Source: DASUZD01 sp036377055 (GTDB taxonomy: Bacteria; Actinomycetota; Thermoleophilia; Gaiellales; Gaiellaceae). From it: a stretch of 14,251 bases of DNA. Location of the stretch: NCBI GenBank assembly GCA_036377055.1, contig DASUZD010000019.1:1-14251 (forward strand), in the 5' to 3' direction. The notes under the pieces were generated by a model that made no database searches, was not told where the DNA came from, and saw only the letters and a list, made by a program, of their open reading frames with translations. Below are positions 12,857 to 14,251 of this stretch, in pieces. Position numbers and translations under genes: made by a program. Numbering within the stretch: position 1 is the first letter of the stretch; each line of letters begins with the position of its first letter.

Positions 12857-13509
12857 CGCAGGCTGCGCGTCCGGCTCTGCTCGCGTCGCCACTCCTCGAT
12901 CCGCTTGTGGTCGCCCGAGAGAAGCACCTCGGGGACGCGCCAGCCGCGGAACTCGGCGGGCCTCGTGTACTGCGGGTACTCGAGCCCGCCCTCGAGCTCG
13001 GCCGAGAAGCTCTCGAACGCGCCCGAGACCTCGTGGATCGCCCCCGGGAGCCGCCGGACGATCGCGTCGACGAGCACCATCGCGGGCAGCTCGCCGCCCG
13101 AGAGCACGTAGGGGCCGATCGAGATCGCGTCCGAGGCGAGGTGCGTCAGGATCCGCTCGTCGAAGCCCTCGAAGCGCGAGGAGAGAAGCGTCAACCGCTC
13201 CTCGGACGCGAGCTCCTCAACCGTCGCCTGGTCGAGCTGCCGCCCCTGCGGCGTGAGCGCGACGACGCGGTGCTCGGGGACGCCGCCGTACGCGGCGTCG
13301 AGCGCAGCCGCGACGACGTCGACGCGGAGCACCATCCCCGCGCCGCCGCCGTACGGCTCGTCGTCGACCTCCCCTGCGCGCAGCGGCGTCGTGTCCCGGT
13401 AGTTGAAGAGGCGCAGGTCGAGCTCCGTCCCGAGCACGGCGGCGAGCGGACGCTGCTCGGTGAGCCATCCGAACGCATGCGGTAGCTGGGTGAAGACGTC
13501 GAGCTGCAA
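12853..13509 (-). CDS. trmD: tRNA (guanine-37-N1)-methyltransferase TrmD
   Basis: A 218-residue SPOUT-class enzyme that methylates G37 of tRNAs to prevent frameshifting. Family segments are LDVFTQLPHAF (3-13), DEPYGGGAGMV (50-60), SRFEGFDERI (111-120), SIGPYVLSGGELPAM (130-144, the SAM-binding trefoil loop), R153 and YPQYTRPAEFRGWRVP (178-193). The frame is open to 13734, but the extra part is Arg-rich and unlike TrmD. TTG 13509 gives the normal M-x-L-D-V start. Two differences are notable. E166 stands in ESFS where the catalytic aspartate of E. coli-type TrmD is expected, and the C-terminus stops right after QSRTRSLR, earlier than in most TrmDs. The gene usually lies after rimM; here two small genes precede it. 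Confidence 0.94.
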   Translation of the reverse strand: MQLDVFTQLPHAFGWLTEQRPLAAVLGTELDLRLFNYRDTTPLRAGEVDDEPYGGGAGMVLRVDVVAAALDAAYGGVPEHRVVALTPQGRQLDQATVEELASEERLTLLSSRFEGFDERILTHLASDAISIGPYVLSGGELPAMVLVDAIVRRLPGAIHEVSGAFESFSAELEGGLEYPQYTRPAEFRGWRVPEVLLSGDHKRIEEWRREQSRTRSLR

Positions 13510-13568
13510 AGGCGGGCCGGGGGAGGTTATCGGCGCGCCGCCGACGGCCGCGCGGACAGCCGCTCTCG

Positions 13569-13979
13569 CTAGATCGGAGGGGCTGCGCTGACGAGCACGC
13601 CGACGGTCATCGCGTGACGCTCGTCGAGCGAGATCTCGAAGCTGTACGCGCCGGGCTCGTCTGCCACGAAGCGGTTTGTCATTGCGACGACATTGCCCTC
13701 TTCCCACCCCGGCGCGACCTCGAGAAGAGGCCACGCTGTCTCGAGCGTCGCCGTCAGCTCTTCGATCTCGTCGAGGTCGGGCCCCAGAAGTCGCATCGAG
13801 AGCTCGTGCTGCTGGCCACGCTCATGGGAGCGAGCCATTAGGCGCAGCACCGTCCAAAATTTGATTCGCGCCGGGAGGGCTTCTGCGAAGAAGCGATCCA
13901 TTCCGGCTCCGACGATGACCGCCGTGCCGTCCGCTCCGACTTCCGCATATCGGCAGGCGACCGCCCAGTCGATCCTCAC
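13569..13979 (-). CDS. Hypothetical protein with beta-rich domain (DUF6941-like)
   Basis: A 136-residue protein starting MRIDWAVACRYAEVGADGTAVIVGAG. The opening W-A-x-x-C-R-x-A-E-V, the DGT...VGAG turn, the middle strand HELSMRLLGPDL and the ending PGAYSFEISLDERH suggest a beta-sandwich protein of about 130 residues. I recall this layout from actinobacterial proteins grouped as DUF6941, but I cannot confirm that here. No catalytic motif, signal or membrane segment is seen. The GTG at 13979 overlaps the upstream stop as GTGA, so it is translated together with the preceding small gene. Sixty bases separate it from trmD. Confidence 0.7.
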   Translation of the reverse strand: MRIDWAVACRYAEVGADGTAVIVGAGMDRFFAEALPARIKFWTVLRLMARSHERGQQHELSMRLLGPDLDEIEELTATLETAWPLLEVAPGWEEGNVVAMTNRFVADEPGAYSFEISLDERHAMTVGVLVSAAPPI

Positions 13980-14188
13980 TCGTCGAGCTCGCCCTCCGGC
14001 GGAGGCTCGACCTCGTCCTCCGGCGGAGGCTCGTCGAGCTCGTCCTGCGGCGGAGGCGCTGGGGTCGGGCCCCCGCCCGATGATGGCGGATCGAGCGAAT
14101 CAGGAGCGATGTCGCGCAGTTCGGCTGAGTTTTTGTGGACGCGTCGGACGGTGTGGTTCGTGAAGTCGAAGATGATGACGTCCTCCAT
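13976..14188 (-). CDS. Small protein with Pro-Glu repeat tail
   Basis: A 70-residue protein of unknown function. Residues 1-30 (MEDVIIFDFTNHTVRRVHKN...) look like a short folded segment. The rest is a low-complexity, acidic and proline-rich tail with a repeating PPP(E/Q)(D/G)E(L/V) unit, encoded by a 24-27-base imperfect DNA repeat. The ATG at 14188 follows AGGAGGT by four bases, one of the strongest ribosome binding sites in the window, so expression is credible despite the odd composition. Its stop overlaps the start of the next gene as GTGA. It is probably the first gene of a transcript including the beta-rich protein, and perhaps trmD. Confidence 0.7.
   Translation of the reverse strand: MEDVIIFDFTNHTVRRVHKNSAELRDIAPDSLDPPSSGGGPTPAPPPQDELDEPPPEDEVEPPPEGELDE
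13981..14060. repeat. Imperfect tandem repeat in the small-protein tail
   Basis: The 16-base unit CTCCGGCGGAGGCTCG occurs exactly at 13994-14009 and 14018-14033 (period 24), with a diverged copy at 14045-14060. A 25-base unit starting CGTCGAGCTCG recurs at 13981-14005 and 14032-14056 with two differences. It encodes the Pro/Glu repeats of the gene it lies in. Confidence 0.8.
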
Positions 14189-14192
14189 CGAG

Positions 14193-14199
14193 ACCTCCT
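14193..14199 (-). promoter_or_regulatory. Strong ribosome binding site for the Pro-Glu repeat protein
   Basis: On the minus strand AGGAGGT is followed by four bases and ATG 14188. It is a near-perfect anti-16S match and sets the start of this small gene. Confidence 0.75.
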
Positions 14200-14251
14200 C
14201 TCGAGCCCCATTGAAGCAGCACGCCTCCCGAGGCGAAAGTCGCGGAAAGCG

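Noticed and set aside
13510..13734. N-terminal extension of the trmD frame
   Set aside because: Low-complexity Arg-rich residues; normal TrmD sequence begins at 13509.
13981..14060. Possible CRISPR-like repeats
   Set aside because: The units are nearly contiguous, in frame and coding; there are no spacers.

Overview
This window reads as a very GC-rich actinobacterial chromosome segment. The right-hand part is a housekeeping cluster transcribed right to left: two small genes, trmD, two signal peptidase I genes, rplS (L19), rnhB, a cupin gene and a UPF0102/YraN gene. The matching competence pair comM-dprA lies about 5 kb to the left on the same strand. trmD, rplS, lepB, rnhB, yraN, comM and dprA form a known actinobacterial neighbourhood. 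The frequent GTG/TTG starts, very high GC and style of the small secreted proteins make me favour a deep-branching actinobacterium such as Thermoleophilia. That placement is inference; no rRNA gene is present to test it.

Layout, left to right. Positions 1-360 (minus) hold the 5' part of a lincosamide/aminoglycoside-type nucleotidyltransferase gene with a frameshift near position 155; it runs off the left edge. Positions 361-542 show nothing I can support beyond weak hairpins. Positions 543-4558 (minus) are one tight unit: comM, dprA (4-base overlap), a DAO-family FAD oxidoreductase (10-base gap) and a SnoaL/NTF2-like protein. From 4629 to 9723 a block of unrelated genes separates comM from yraN: a GNAT acetyltransferase and a membrane-anchored D-alanyl-D-alanine carboxypeptidase (plus), an orphan DNA methyltransferase (minus), two tandem paralogous zinc-finger-like small genes (plus), a class I methyltransferase (minus), and two coupled secreted-protein genes (plus). 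From 9720 to 14188 the minus-strand trmD cluster runs to the right.

How the genes work together. The right cluster covers translation (TrmD, L19), protein export (two LepB copies) and nucleic-acid maintenance (RNase HII, YraN). Many junctions there are 4-base NTGA overlaps, which points to coupled translation. ComM and DprA act on incoming single-stranded DNA in natural transformation. The most distinctive part is 7287-7983. There an orphan TSPPY DNA methyltransferase diverges from a two-gene cassette of small CX4C...CX2H...C proteins. The intergenic region carries two perfect palindromes placed over the possible promoters, and the cassette has lower GC and unusually strong ribosome binding sites. 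This is the best candidate for an undescribed system here.

Most other reading frames across the window are antisense or shifted shadows created by the high GC content. No tRNA, rRNA, CRISPR array or transposase was seen.
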